Shown here: positions 46,419 through 56,800 of the stretch, piece by piece
Numbering within the stretch: the stretch's first letter is position 1
Layout of the letters: each line of letters starts with the position of its first letter
From: an uncultured Pirellulaceae bacterium
GTDB taxonomy: Bacteria; Planctomycetota; Planctomycetia; Pirellulales; Pirellulaceae
DNA: 64,000 bases
Assembly (NCBI GenBank): GCA_905480235.1
Contig: CAJQPP010000051.1
Location: 1 to 64,000, forward strand
Reading direction: 5' to 3'
The notes under the pieces: generated by a model
Databases searched by the model: none
The model's input: the letters and a program-made list of their open reading frames with translations, nothing else
Told to the model about the DNA's origin: nothing
Translations under genes and position numbers: made by a program

Positions 46419-46634
46419 CGGATAAATGGCGATGCCACTGGGCGTTGAGTGATTCGGGGGCTTTAGAAATTACCGCCAAGCTGCGTTCGTTACACGCCTG
46501 TTACAAACCGAGTCTCTAGGAAACGATAAAATAGGAAAAAGGCCGCAACGACTATCCGTGGTTAACGACGGCGGGTATTGTCATTTGAGGCCGCCAGTCG
46601 AAACCTACGTTCCGTCTATCCGGTGATTCGAAAA

Positions 46635-47342
46635 ATGAACCCCAAGCTTACAATTCTTGCGGTGGAAGATGACGACGCCATTCGTCAGGGTATTGTTGAT
46701 GCGCTGCAGTACCACGGTTTTCAAGTCCGCGAAGCGGCCGATGGTGACTCAGGGCTGAGAAAAGCCACAAACTGTGACTATGACTTGTTATTACTCGATC
46801 TGGCACTGCCGGGTGTCCCCGGGATGGAAATTTTGCGATCGGTACGAAAAGTACGACCCACTCAACCGGTAATAATCCTAACGGCCAAAGGTGGCGAAGC
46901 CGATCGCGTTGAGGGTTTGAAAAATGGTGCTGATGACTACGTGGTAAAACCCTTCAGTATCAAAGAGCTCTTAGCTCGGGTAGAGGCGGTTTTAAGACGT
47001 TGCCCGGCGCGACCCAGCGATATGAATAAAGTTTGTATCCCGGGCGGGCTAGTAGATTTTGAGCGACGTGAGTTGCGATTCAATGATCAACAGCGCGTGG
47101 AACTAAGTGAGCGAGAAACGGAGCTAATTCGTTACCTTGTAAATAATCGAGGGCGGGCCGTTTCCAGAGAGGAGCTGCTTTCCAATGTTTGGCGTATCAG
47201 TCCTCAGGGAGTATCGACACGGACCATTGACATGCATGTCGTGCGTTTGCGCGAGAAACTTCGGGATGGATCGGGAACGCCGCAGGTTTTGTTGACGGTA
47301 CGCGGCAAAGGCTACATGTTTGCCAACCCAACCACCGCCTAA
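46635..47342 (+). CDS. OmpR/PhoB-family response regulator
   Basis: The 235-residue protein has a receiver domain with E-D-D near the N-terminus, phospho-acceptor Asp55 in L-L-L-D-L-A-L-P-G, and Lys in V-V-K-P-F. A winged-helix DNA-binding domain of the OmpR type follows, with R-T-I-D-M-H-V-V-R-L-R-E-K-L. The ATG at 46635 begins with the usual P-K-L-T-I-L-A-V-E-D-D. It pairs with the histidine kinase gene 68 bases downstream. Confidence 0.93.
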   Translation: MNPKLTILAVEDDDAIRQGIVDALQYHGFQVREAADGDSGLRKATNCDYDLLLLDLALPGVPGMEILRSVRKVRPTQPVIILTAKGGEADRVEGLKNGADDYVVKPFSIKELLARVEAVLRRCPARPSDMNKVCIPGGLVDFERRELRFNDQQRVELSERETELIRYLVNNRGRAVSREELLSNVWRISPQGVSTRTIDMHVVRLREKLRDGSGTPQVLLTVRGKGYMFANPTTA

Positions 47343-47410
47343 CCACCAGAATCTCGCCAGTGATCATTCCACTATTGGAGCAATCATGTCGAGGGGAATA
47401 AATTCAAACC

Positions 47411-49465
47411 ATGAAGAAACCTTGGCAAATCTGGTCCCTATATAGCGTCTGTCTATTGATGGTGATTCCCGCCATGGTCTGGTTCAGTGTTCAGAGTCTA
47501 AATTTAGAGCAAGCTCGTGAGACCGACCGGGTGCAAACAGAGCTTGCCAGGCGAGAAGCAGAATTACAGGAGAGAATCAGTAGCGCTTTGTGGCGGATGG
47601 ATGGATTCTTGACCAACTTGATCGCTCGCGAATCCACCCGACCATGGTATTGGTACCAAGCGTTTTACGATGAAAAAGTATTAAATGATGAAATAGGTTA
47701 TATCCCAAACGGAGTGACGAAAAGCGAATCTGTTGCTATCGCAAAGTCAGAAACGTTAGATTCCTGTGTTGCATCTCCTCTCCTCTGCCAAAATTTTCCT
47801 TACGTCAAACTTTATTTTGAAGTGGATCGAAATAACAACGTCACCTCGCCACAAACGCCCCAGCAAAACGAGCTGAGTCAGGCTCTTCAAGCAGGTCTCT
47901 CCACGCCAAAATGGAATTCCAACAGCCTGCTCAAGGACCAGTTCGCAGCGTTCAGTGATTACGACCAATTATCGGCATCCTGTCTACCGGAATTGGTGCC
48001 GGATTCTTCCCCAACCAAAATGCGGCGGGGAACTGGGACAGGAATTGTAGGCAGGTCAAGCATTTCACAAGCCGATGAAAATCCGGGTTTCCGGCGAGCC
48101 ATCAGTCCACCCGATGAGAGCGACAGTGAGCTTGAGCAACAAGCGGAGCAGCCGGAATCGCAGTTGTCACAAACCGCTCCATTCCAAGGCCTGCAGAAGC
48201 AGATTGCTCAACAAAACCGAAATGAGATACGCAGCGAAGACGAATTTTCACAAAGACTTCAATATTCCAATAATGCCGTGTCGGATTGGCAACAGAATCT
48301 TCAACCGAATATTCCGGTGTCATCCGATCCCCAAAGTATTCAATCGATAAAGAGTGGCGTGATGCAGCCAATGTGGCTGGAAGATAATTTGTTGCTGGTG
48401 AGATGCGTCAAAAAAAATAAAGAACAGATGATCCAAGGCTGCTGGTTAAATTGGCAAAGATTGCAAGAGACATTAACCGAGATGGTGGTGGATATCCTGC
48501 CCGATGTTCAAATGGAACCCGTTTCAGATCCTTCCCAAGCTTCCCGAGGCCAAGTCTTGGCGACCCTTCCGGTGAGGCTGGTAATTGACCGCTCGAAGCT
48601 GATGGAAACCTTGGAGTTGGGTACCGAGGGCGACAACTTAGCGGAAACATCAATGATCCGTTCCACAAACTTCTTTCGAGGATCGCTGTGGTTCGCTTGG
48701 CTCGGATTGGCATTCGCGGCGATTGGCGGTGGCATTCTTTTAAGGGGATTGTTGCAGCTAAGTGAGCGCCGCGAGGCGTTTGTGTCAGCCGTAAGCCATG
48801 AATTACGTACTCCGTTAACGACCTTTCGCATGTATGCTGAGATGTTAGCCGAAAAAATGGTGCCGGCAGAAAAACAGCAGCAATACGCAAACACCCTAAA
48901 AGTGGAGGCAGAACGCCTATCACACTTGGTCGAAAATGTTTTACAGTTTGCAAGGCTGGATCATTCCCGACAGAAAACCCAGCTGGAAAATGCCACACTC
49001 GGATCTATCGTAGCGCGGTTTATCGACCGGATTGAAACTCGTGCGCATCAATCCGATATGGAAATAGTGCAGGAATGGACGAACGAAATTGAACAGCAAG
49101 AAATGTGGACGGAGCCGGCTGCAATTGAGCAGATTCTGTTCAATCTGGTCGACAACGCGTGCAAATACGCAGTGACGGCTGACAACCGCAAAATCATCTT
49201 GTCGGCCCAATTGTTGAACGACGACCAGATAAAATTAACAGTTAGAGATTTTGGTCCAGGTATTTCAGTTGGAGATCGACGCCGTTTGTTCCGGCCGTTT
49301 CATAAGTCGGATATGGAGGCCGCCAACACGGCCCAAGGGGTAGGTCTGGGTTTAGCGCTATGCCAGCGCATGGCTAAATCCCTGGGGGGCCAATTGCGAG
49401 TTGGGAACCTTCCTGCGAGCGAGCCAGGTGCGGTCATGGAACTGGTCATTCCCCTGCGCAGCTAG
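47411..49465 (+). CDS. Membrane sensor histidine kinase
   Basis: The 684-residue protein has a first transmembrane segment (about 8-30), a very long extracytoplasmic region (about 31-420) with a Gln/Ser-rich low-complexity part (about 200-300), a second transmembrane segment (about 422-442), a dimerisation helix with phospho-His463 in S-H-E-L-R-T-P-L, and an ATPase domain (N-L-V-D-N-A-C-K-Y; D-F-G-P-G-I; G-V-G-L-G-L-A-L). No HAMP or known sensor domain is recognised. It should phosphorylate the response regulator encoded just upstream. The gene ends 5 bases before the convergent pseI. Confidence 0.9.
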   Translation: MKKPWQIWSLYSVCLLMVIPAMVWFSVQSLNLEQARETDRVQTELARREAELQERISSALWRMDGFLTNLIARESTRPWYWYQAFYDEKVLNDEIGYIPNGVTKSESVAIAKSETLDSCVASPLLCQNFPYVKLYFEVDRNNNVTSPQTPQQNELSQALQAGLSTPKWNSNSLLKDQFAAFSDYDQLSASCLPELVPDSSPTKMRRGTGTGIVGRSSISQADENPGFRRAISPPDESDSELEQQAEQPESQLSQTAPFQGLQKQIAQQNRNEIRSEDEFSQRLQYSNNAVSDWQQNLQPNIPVSSDPQSIQSIKSGVMQPMWLEDNLLLVRCVKKNKEQMIQGCWLNWQRLQETLTEMVVDILPDVQMEPVSDPSQASRGQVLATLPVRLVIDRSKLMETLELGTEGDNLAETSMIRSTNFFRGSLWFAWLGLAFAAIGGGILLRGLLQLSERREAFVSAVSHELRTPLTTFRMYAEMLAEKMVPAEKQQQYANTLKVEAERLSHLVENVLQFARLDHSRQKTQLENATLGSIVARFIDRIETRAHQSDMEIVQEWTNEIEQQEMWTEPAAIEQILFNLVDNACKYAVTADNRKIILSAQLLNDDQIKLTVRDFGPGISVGDRRRLFRPFHKSDMEAANTAQGVGLGLALCQRMAKSLGGQLRVGNLPASEPGAVMELVIPLRS

Positions 49466-49470
49466 ATGTT

Positions 49471-50550
49471 TCAGGATTCCGCGTTGTGAGTTAAACGGTG
49501 TGACTCGGGGATATGAGCCCATTCCAACGGCATGCCTCGCGATAAATCGCAGGTCGCTTTCTGCCCAAGAATTTGATTTAAGTATTTGGGTGGCAGCCCA
49601 TCACCTGGTCGAATCGAACGGACATTAGCCGGGGTAAATATCTCCCCAGCGCGAATGTCTTGCGACGCGAAAAGGGAGCGGCGAAAAGCCAAGCTTGCCT
49701 GTTCTTTGTCACTGCGTTGATAATTGACTTGACCCAACGCCGATTCAGTTTTTCGAACGGCGTCGACCAGCATGCGAAACTCGTGTGGCTCGAGAGAGAA
49801 AGCACTGTCTGGGCCAGGTTCGTTTCGAGAAAGCGTAAAATGTTTTTCGATCACGCAGGCGCCCAGTGACACGGCCGCCACGGCGACTTCACTTCCCAAA
49901 GTATGGTCGGACAAGCCGCTGATCACACCAAATCGATCTGCTAAATCGGGTATGGTACGCAAGTTCATCGTCTCGGGCGGGGCTGGATAGGCGCTTGTGC
50001 ATTTCAATAAACATAACGGCACCCCAGCAGCATGGATGATGTTTACCGCCTCCTGAATCTCATCGAGGGACCCCATGCCTGTCGACATGATGACAGGTTT
50101 CCCGCGCGAAGCGATATACTCGATAAGCGGTAAATCCACGAGCTCGAAAGATGCCACTTTGTAGCAAGGGACGTCAAGGGATTCCAGAAAATCCACCGAG
50201 GTCACATCAAACGGAGACGAGAAACAGTCCATGCCAAGTTGCTTTGCCAATTCAAAAAGCTCGGCGTGCCACTCCCAGGGCGTATAGGCTTCCGCGTAAA
50301 GTTCATGCAGATGCCTACCTTCCCAGATCGTTCCCGGTCCAATTTGGAAATACTCGCGGTCACAATCCAGTGTCATGGTATCCGGGGTGTAGGTTTGCAA
50401 TTTGACCGCATCCGCGCCAGATTCTTTCATTGCCTGAATTAGGTCACGGGCGCGACCTAAGTCTTGACCATGGTTGGCTGACATTTCAGCGATCAGGTAG
50501 GCGGGCTGGTCTGTGCCTACCGTTCGCTGGTTAATTTTAAATTCACTCAT
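49471..50550 (-). CDS. pseI: Pseudaminic acid synthase (NeuB family)
   Basis: The 359-residue protein is a NeuB-family sialic-acid-type synthase: I-A-E-M-S-A-N-H-G near the N-terminus, D-A-V-K-L-Q-T-Y-T, then G-T-I-W-E-G-R-H-L-H-E-L-Y as in PseI, and G-L-S-D-H-T-L-G. A C-terminal SAF/antifreeze-like domain follows (R-S-L-F-A-S-Q-D-I, G-D-G-L-P-P). It condenses a 6-deoxy-diacetamido sugar with phosphoenolpyruvate to pseudaminic acid. Upstream AAAGGGA fits a good RBS. pseF and pseG lie upstream on the same strand. Confidence 0.88.
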   Translation of the reverse strand: MSEFKINQRTVGTDQPAYLIAEMSANHGQDLGRARDLIQAMKESGADAVKLQTYTPDTMTLDCDREYFQIGPGTIWEGRHLHELYAEAYTPWEWHAELFELAKQLGMDCFSSPFDVTSVDFLESLDVPCYKVASFELVDLPLIEYIASRGKPVIMSTGMGSLDEIQEAVNIIHAAGVPLCLLKCTSAYPAPPETMNLRTIPDLADRFGVISGLSDHTLGSEVAVAAVSLGACVIEKHFTLSRNEPGPDSAFSLEPHEFRMLVDAVRKTESALGQVNYQRSDKEQASLAFRRSLFASQDIRAGEIFTPANVRSIRPGDGLPPKYLNQILGQKATCDLSRGMPLEWAHIPESHRLTHNAES

Positions 50551-50713
50551 GCCGTCCCTTTGTTAATTCGCCTCGATCCCTTCCGAGTCATGCCTTCAAA
50601 GCCAATCGCTTGTCATCGATATTGTTACGCCCGTGGTCAATGAGAGGCGGTGAAACCTTGTTTATCTGTTGGCATTTCGGTGTGTTCACCGAACATAAAT
50701 TCATACTTGCGAA

Positions 50714-51787
50714 TTAGTCGGGCTTTGATGTGCGAGTGACGCGGGATTGTCTTATTTTTTCCATAATCCGACTGGTAACCTGCTCTGCGCCCTGGCCGTC
50801 GATCAACTGACGGTTGGCTTGCCGCATGGCGTGCCGTTTCGCGGAGTCAATCAGCAATGGATTCAGTTGCTCGATGATAGCGTCGAGCCTTAGTTGTTGA
50901 AACCAACCACCATGCAGGCAACAGTCCATGCGGTGCAAGTAATCGACGATAGACCGTTGGTTATCTGCCAGAACGATGGCCAGCCGTGGAATACCAAAAT
51001 AGCACATTTCCCAGTTAGTACTGCCGCCTGCGCAGATGGCGACATTAGCCCATTCGTATAACTCGGCCATGTTATTAGAAAACGGGATAAGCGTGACGTC
51101 GGCGGCGGGTAGCTTCAAGTTCGGTACGGCGGACAGCAGTTTAACCTGGAGTTGGAACCGGGGTGCCATTTTTTCGATGGCCCTTAATACGGTTTGTGTT
51201 ACGTCGCCGGGGTCTGTCCCACCGAGCGTGATTAACATTCGTAGCCCATGAATTTGCTTTTGAAGCAGGTCATCGCCGGAATCTTCGTTAAACGCACTCA
51301 GCATTTCCTGACGAAGCAAGGCAAAGGTGGGTCCCAATAACAGTTCTGCTGAACCACATTTTTCGGCGTACTGCGAAGAGACGATCTGCGGATTTTGATT
51401 TAGAATGAGATCCGCATGGTATGCCTGCAGATGGATATAGTCATCCAAAACGAGCGTAACAAAGGAGTGATTATGTAAGTCGCGCTGATAATGAGAATCG
51501 AATTGATAGCCATCGATGACGATGGCGGACGCAGCGGTTTTTTTTGCCAAATTGATCAGTTCATTGGCGTCGGCTGATGTGCCAGCGGCAGCGCTCAAAA
51601 ATTCAACCTCAAAGGCTTCGCGACGAAGCCGTTGTTCAATTTTTGGAGGTAAATGTTTTTCGCAAACGAATGTCACTCGACCATAAAATCGCTGCCAGCG
51701 TTGTCCTAATGCCAGGCACCGCATCACATGACCGTACCCGATATCCGAGTTGGCATCGGCTCGAATAAGCAAATGCGGGCGGTTCAT
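50714..51787 (-). CDS. pseG: UDP-sugar hydrolase PseG, pseudaminic acid pathway
   Basis: The protein begins R-P-H-L-L-I-R-A-D-A-N-S-D-I-G-Y-G-H-V-M-R-C-L-A-L, the PseG signature (R-x-D-x-x-x-x-I-G-x-G-H-x-x-R-x-L). Later segments T-L-G-G-T-D-P-G and A-G-G-S-T-N-W-E show the MurG-like fold. It removes UDP from the altropyranose intermediate to free the sugar for PseI. The ATG at 51787 overlaps the pseF stop as ATGA, so the two are coupled. About 160 bases separate it from pseI. Confidence 0.88.
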   Translation of the reverse strand: MNRPHLLIRADANSDIGYGHVMRCLALGQRWQRFYGRVTFVCEKHLPPKIEQRLRREAFEVEFLSAAAGTSADANELINLAKKTAASAIVIDGYQFDSHYQRDLHNHSFVTLVLDDYIHLQAYHADLILNQNPQIVSSQYAEKCGSAELLLGPTFALLRQEMLSAFNEDSGDDLLQKQIHGLRMLITLGGTDPGDVTQTVLRAIEKMAPRFQLQVKLLSAVPNLKLPAADVTLIPFSNNMAELYEWANVAICAGGSTNWEMCYFGIPRLAIVLADNQRSIVDYLHRMDCCLHGGWFQQLRLDAIIEQLNPLLIDSAKRHAMRQANRQLIDGQGAEQVTSRIMEKIRQSRVTRTSKPD

Positions 51788-52485
51788 GCGGCCTCTTCTT
51801 GAGATTGGATGGCGCGGTACATACATTCCGCCCGCGTCCAATCTTCGGGGGTGTCAATATCTTGAACCCGGTGACAGGGGATCATGACCGGTGCAGAGTT
51901 TGCTGAGTAGATACGGTCATGAGCAGCGAACGAATCAGCCCTACCCCAGTAAAATTGGCCGGCATCATGAAAGGTTTCGGACAAATCTTGAGAGCGCGTT
52001 AACTCGTATTCCGGCTGAAGCATTTGCACATGACCATCGCGCAGCGTAAGGGCTCGTTGAATCGGAAATGGAAAATGCGTTACGGAAAAAGCAAAATCGA
52101 GCTTGGGCTCGGATAACAATGAATCCAACCCCCGTTTCAAGTCCGAGCTCGTCACAAAGGGCGCGGTGGCATACAGACAACAAACATTTTCAGGCGTCCG
52201 CTGCTCAGCCGATAACCAATTTATGGCGTGTCGTATGACCGGAAGTGTGGGAGTGAAATCATCCGATAATTCGGGCGGTCTTACAAAAGGAGTTAAGGCT
52301 CCATGGGCGGTGGAAACCGCAGCAATCGACGCGCAATCGGTAGACACGATGACTTGATCAAACAGGCCGCTGGTAACGGCCGCCTCGATCGACCAAGCGA
52401 TGATTGGCTTGCCGCAAAAATCACGCAAGTTTTTACGGGGAATGCGTTTGCTGCCTCCACGGGCAGGGATGATAGCGATGTTCAT
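51784..52485 (-). CDS. pseF: Pseudaminic acid cytidylyltransferase
   Basis: The protein starts M-N-I-A-I-I-P-A-R-G-G-S-K-R-I-P-R-K-N, the CMP-sugar transferase signature. It continues with V-S-T-D, L-Y-A-T-A-P-F and D-A-G-Q-F-Y-W-G. It activates pseudaminic acid with CTP to CMP-Pse. The ATG at 52485 was chosen because it fits the family N-terminus; an upstream start adds only nine residues. It lies 56 bases after the propeller gene. Confidence 0.9.
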   Translation of the reverse strand: MNIAIIPARGGSKRIPRKNLRDFCGKPIIAWSIEAAVTSGLFDQVIVSTDCASIAAVSTAHGALTPFVRPPELSDDFTPTLPVIRHAINWLSAEQRTPENVCCLYATAPFVTSSDLKRGLDSLLSEPKLDFAFSVTHFPFPIQRALTLRDGHVQMLQPEYELTRSQDLSETFHDAGQFYWGRADSFAAHDRIYSANSAPVMIPCHRVQDIDTPEDWTRAECMYRAIQSQEEAA

Positions 52486-52541
52486 AAATAGCTTGGCGAC
52501 ACAGCGGTTCAATGATCCACAGCCAAGGTATGGCCGGGTCC

Positions 52542-53651
52542 TCAGTTTAGCGGGAGGTCCGGCACTGACAGAACACCAATTCGTCCCTCGCTGCCGACTG
52601 CAATCACTGTGGACCCTGAGTCATTCGCACTGGCCGCATAAAACCCTTGATCGGATAGGGATTTCCATGTCTTTCCCCGATCAATGGAGTAATCACTGCC
52701 CGTCTTGCCAATCGCAATATAATGGGAAAGGGGACTCTTTGCGGGTCCAGCGAAAGTAAGCACACACGATCGATATCCGCGAGGCGTGGCGGCAGGTCGT
52801 TTCCAGGTGGTCCCGCCATCGGTGGTGACGGCGATATTGTCAGTTGAAATTTCAGGTTGATCGTAAGTACCACCCACCGCAACGCCTTGGGATTCGTCCG
52901 CAAACGCGATTGAAAAAATGCCACTGGCCGATCCGGCTTTTAAGGGGGCGGTGCTTGCTTGCCATGTGTTTCCGCGGTCTGTCGAGACCAAAATTCGCGC
53001 CTCGGGTGGGTCGTTCTGTTGTCGAGCTCCTCCCAATCCGATCAGCACCGTTTGTTTACCTACCAGGCAAAGGCAGGTTCCGCTGGCGGCAAACCCACCT
53101 TCGCCGGCGAGCGAGGCGGGCTGTTTATCGGGCGACAGTTCGGCCCAAGTTCGGCCACCATCATGGGTACGCAAGATGACAACTTTTCCGTCGATCGGAT
53201 CACCAAAAGCGATCCCTTCCTGATCCGTCCAAAAAGCCATGGCATCCAAGAATATCTCAGGGCGAGTATCTTCGTAAACCAACTCCCAATCTCGTCCCTG
53301 TTGGGTCGCCCGATAGATGCGGGCCGGTGAGCCAACCGCCATGGCAACGGCTTGATCACCATCAGGGAATGCGTGAATGTCGCGGAAATCAAATTCCTCT
53401 GCATCCGGTGGACTGACGTCAGCCCATGTGGTTCCTCGATCCTCACTTCGCAGGACGGTTCCTTTACTGCCGCTTACCCAAGCTACGTTTCCGTCCGGTG
53501 TCACATGCACGCCTCGGAAGCTCGCAGCGGATTCATGCGTTTGCACTTGCCAGCGTAAATCACGTTTATTGTCCCGAGACTGGGCAAGCGTGACCTGCGT
53601 CATGCACATTAGTAACAGGCACAAAATTAAACAGCGCATTTTCAAATCCAT
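52542..53651 (-). CDS. Secreted YCF48/BNR-type beta-propeller protein
   Basis: The 369-residue protein has a signal peptide (about 6-23, cleavage after T-L-A) and a row of BNR-like motifs such as S-E-D-R-G-T-T-W, T-H-D-G-G-R-T-W, S-T-D-R-G-N-T-W, T-T-D-G-G-T-T-W, S-I-D-R-G-K-T-W. These form a single propeller resembling photosystem stability factor YCF48-like proteins. Function in this organism is unknown. It precedes pseF on the same strand and may be co-transcribed. Confidence 0.8.
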   Translation of the reverse strand: MDLKMRCLILCLLLMCMTQVTLAQSRDNKRDLRWQVQTHESAASFRGVHVTPDGNVAWVSGSKGTVLRSEDRGTTWADVSPPDAEEFDFRDIHAFPDGDQAVAMAVGSPARIYRATQQGRDWELVYEDTRPEIFLDAMAFWTDQEGIAFGDPIDGKVVILRTHDGGRTWAELSPDKQPASLAGEGGFAASGTCLCLVGKQTVLIGLGGARQQNDPPEARILVSTDRGNTWQASTAPLKAGSASGIFSIAFADESQGVAVGGTYDQPEISTDNIAVTTDGGTTWKRPAATPRGYRSCVLTFAGPAKSPLSHYIAIGKTGSDYSIDRGKTWKSLSDQGFYAASANDSGSTVIAVGSEGRIGVLSVPDLPLN

Positions 53652-53892
53652 TTGCAATACAGCACAAACTCAACGTGAGAAAAACAGTGGCCAAGCAAGT
53701 TTGCAGATGAAGCAAGCATCAATGGCTTGGCATCGAGCAAGCGTCCGCTTTTTCGCCCGTTCATCATTCTAGTCGGAACAAAAGATGAAACGCAATGAAA
53801 CAAGCTTGCGACAGCAGGGTCAGTGATTTTAAAAACGGTGATTGTGTGTTGTCGAGTCTATTCGTTACGAGCATGCTCCGGTCGAGTCCCAG

Positions 53893-56800
53893 TCAGGAAA
53901 CGACTTTTTTCCACTGCTTTTCCAAACGCTGTGGTGACACCGTTTCGCTGGTGCCTAACTTTTGCGCGAATAAGGAGATGCGATATTCCTGCAGCATCCA
54001 ACCAAACTGGTCCAGTTCCATGTCGAATGATCCGACTTGAGTGATTTCACTTTGACGCGTTTCGAATTGGTCGTAGAGTACTGAGAGTTCGTCGGTCTGT
54101 TGACGATCTTTGTCGAGGGCTCCGCTTTTCATGCGATCCAAGCGGAGGAGGATACCCTTTAAGTACCTGGGATAATGCTCTAGCCAGCGCCATGGTGTGG
54201 CAGTCAAAAACCCGTCATGAAACAGATGGGAAAGCTGGCGCTGAATATCGGTGACAGCGTGTTGAAATTGCCCTGACGAGGCGTCCAACTGCAAAAGACA
54301 TTGCTGACATTCGCCCAACCAGTTTTTTAGCCAGGCGGCAATTTTTTGCGCTGAGACACCAATTTTTTCTAGTGCATTGCCTTGCTGCGATTCAAACTCT
54401 TGCCGCGAACGGGGGACGGGTTTTCTTTCGACGAAGGCCAGCAAAGAGATTAATTGTGCCAGATCCGCTCTTAGGACGTCCGAGGACTCAAGGATCTGAG
54501 CAGCCGTCATGGACAAGCGATCGAGATCGGGGAGCCAGTTGACCTGTGATTTAATATTCTTTCGATTCGCCAATCGGAACAAGGTTGCCAGGCCCTGTCG
54601 GGTCAGTCGCTTGGATCTTTCAGGGTCATCAAAAAGTCGTAAATTGACGGTGGAACCGGCATCGACAATGGTGGGGAAAAGAGGCACGTCAGCAACACCT
54701 CGCTTGGTCACGATTTTTTTCGGGAATTCGTCCCAGTCCCAAGTGGAGATAGCATCGCGATTCCAAGTATCGTCACTGGCAATCTCGATGGCAGCACCGT
54801 GGGCCGACTGCGGTAACTGGGACCGAAGTTCGGAGAGGTCGCGAGCCTGAGCAATGACTTGACCCTCTTCATCGCACACCTGAATGTTGATTTTTTGGGC
54901 GTCGTCCAACTTTTGCAAATTAAACTCTTCTGGCCGGATTCGCTGCCCGGCTACGCGGCTAAGTTGGTCGGCGATGACCTCAAAAAAGGATCCCACCCCA
55001 AACTCAATGCGTTCGGCGACTTCGGCAGCTGTTTCTGGCGCCGGTACCAAATTACGACGTATGGATTTCGGTAAGCTTCTGATGAGTGAAATGATGCGTG
55101 ACGGCAACAATCCAGGCACTGACCAACCGAGGTGGTTTTCGTGAATCTGCGCAAGGGCTTCCAGCGGCACTCTGACATTCACTCCGTCATCCAGAATGCC
55201 CGGCGTGAATTTGTATTCCAGAGGGAGTCGCAAATCACCGATCTGCATTTCGTTTGGAAAATCATCCGACGCGATCGCAGTGGCTTCATCGGGTGTGAGG
55301 TCTTCTGGGGAAATTCGCAACCGTCCGTCCAACTCCGGATCCCGTTTCAGGGCGCCAGCTAGTTCTCCACCGTCAAACACGTCGGGCGGTAAGCGAGCGT
55401 CATAAAAGTGTTTGATGCGATATTCATCAATAATGAGATCGCGTTTCCGAGTCTTGGCTGCCAACGTCTGGATCTCGGCGAGTGTATCGCGGTTATGTGT
55501 CAGGAACGGATAGTCCCGTTTCATTTGGTCCGCCACCAACCCCTGCTCGATTAACAATTGTCGGGAGTGATCGGGATCAATATTTCCGTATCGGACGGGT
55601 CGACTTTGGACGATTGGCAGGCCAAACAGAGAGACTTTTTCATAGGCCATTGCCGATTGTCGCTTTTTACTCCAGTGAGGTTCGGAATACGTTCGTTTCA
55701 GCAAGTGATCGGCCCGCGGCTCGATCCAATCGGGATCAATCCAGGCTGCTGTGCGTCCGTGTCGATTGGCTGTCTCAACAATTTCAGACACCAAGATCCA
55801 GTTTGGCAGGCCGCCCGAGGCACCGTCCTGTTTACGATCGGCTGTTTTCTTCTGTTGAGCATTGGCTTGGTTGGTTTTAACCAATCCGGAACCCGGCCAA
55901 AGAAAAAACTTGATGCCGCCTTGGCCCGTATACTCTCGGCGGTCGGCCCGCAAGGCGACTCCCGAAAGCAGGCCTGTCAAAAGGGATTGATGAATCGCTG
56001 CGTAGCCATCTGGTGCGCTGGACCAGGTCAATCGATGATCTCCTACCATCGAACGCAGTTGTCGATATACATCCATCCACTGCTGAACCTGCATGTAGGA
56101 AAGGAAGTTTTGAGCGCATGCTTTGCGAAATTGACTTCGAGAAAGGCTCTCACGACGTTCGTGTAGCCAGTTCCAGAGATTTAATTTTGCGATGAAATCG
56201 GATCGTTCATCATGAAATTTAGCGTGCGCTTCATCGGCCGCCGCTTGTCGTTCCGCCGGTCGTACCCGAGGGTCCTGAACCTCTAACGCTGCTGCAATAA
56301 TTAAGATTTCAGCCAGGCAGCCTTCATCGCTGGCGGCGTAAAGAATCCGACCGATGCGAGGATCAACCGGCAATCGACTCAATTGCTTTCCGAGGAGTGT
56401 CAAATCGCGACTGTGATCGAGTGCGCCGATCTCAAATAGAGTTTTATAACCGTCACGGATAGCCTCAGGCGATGGGGTTTCGATAAACGGAAATTCTTCG
56501 ATCGTGCCAAGTCGTAACGCTCGGGTTTGTAGAATCACAGACGCTAGATTGGTTCTTCGAATTTCGGGCGTAGTAAACCGCGCTCGGTTGCGAAAATCCT
56601 CTTCGCCATACAGGCGAATGCAAATACCAGGTCCGAGCCGCCCACATCGCCCTGCGCGCTGATCAGCCGATGCCTGAGAGATTGACTCAATGGGTAATCG
56701 CTGCACTTTGCTACGAGGCGCGTAACGACTGATTCTCGCCAATCCTTGGTCGATGACATAGCGTATCCTTGGGACCGTGATGGACGACTCGGCGACGTTG

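Noticed and set aside
21248-49329. Identical 17-mer (ATGGAGGCCGCCAACAC) at 21248 and 49313
   Set aside because: It lies in unrelated coding regions in different contexts. One 17-base match in 64 kb has an expected count of about 0.1, so it is not strong evidence of a repeat family.
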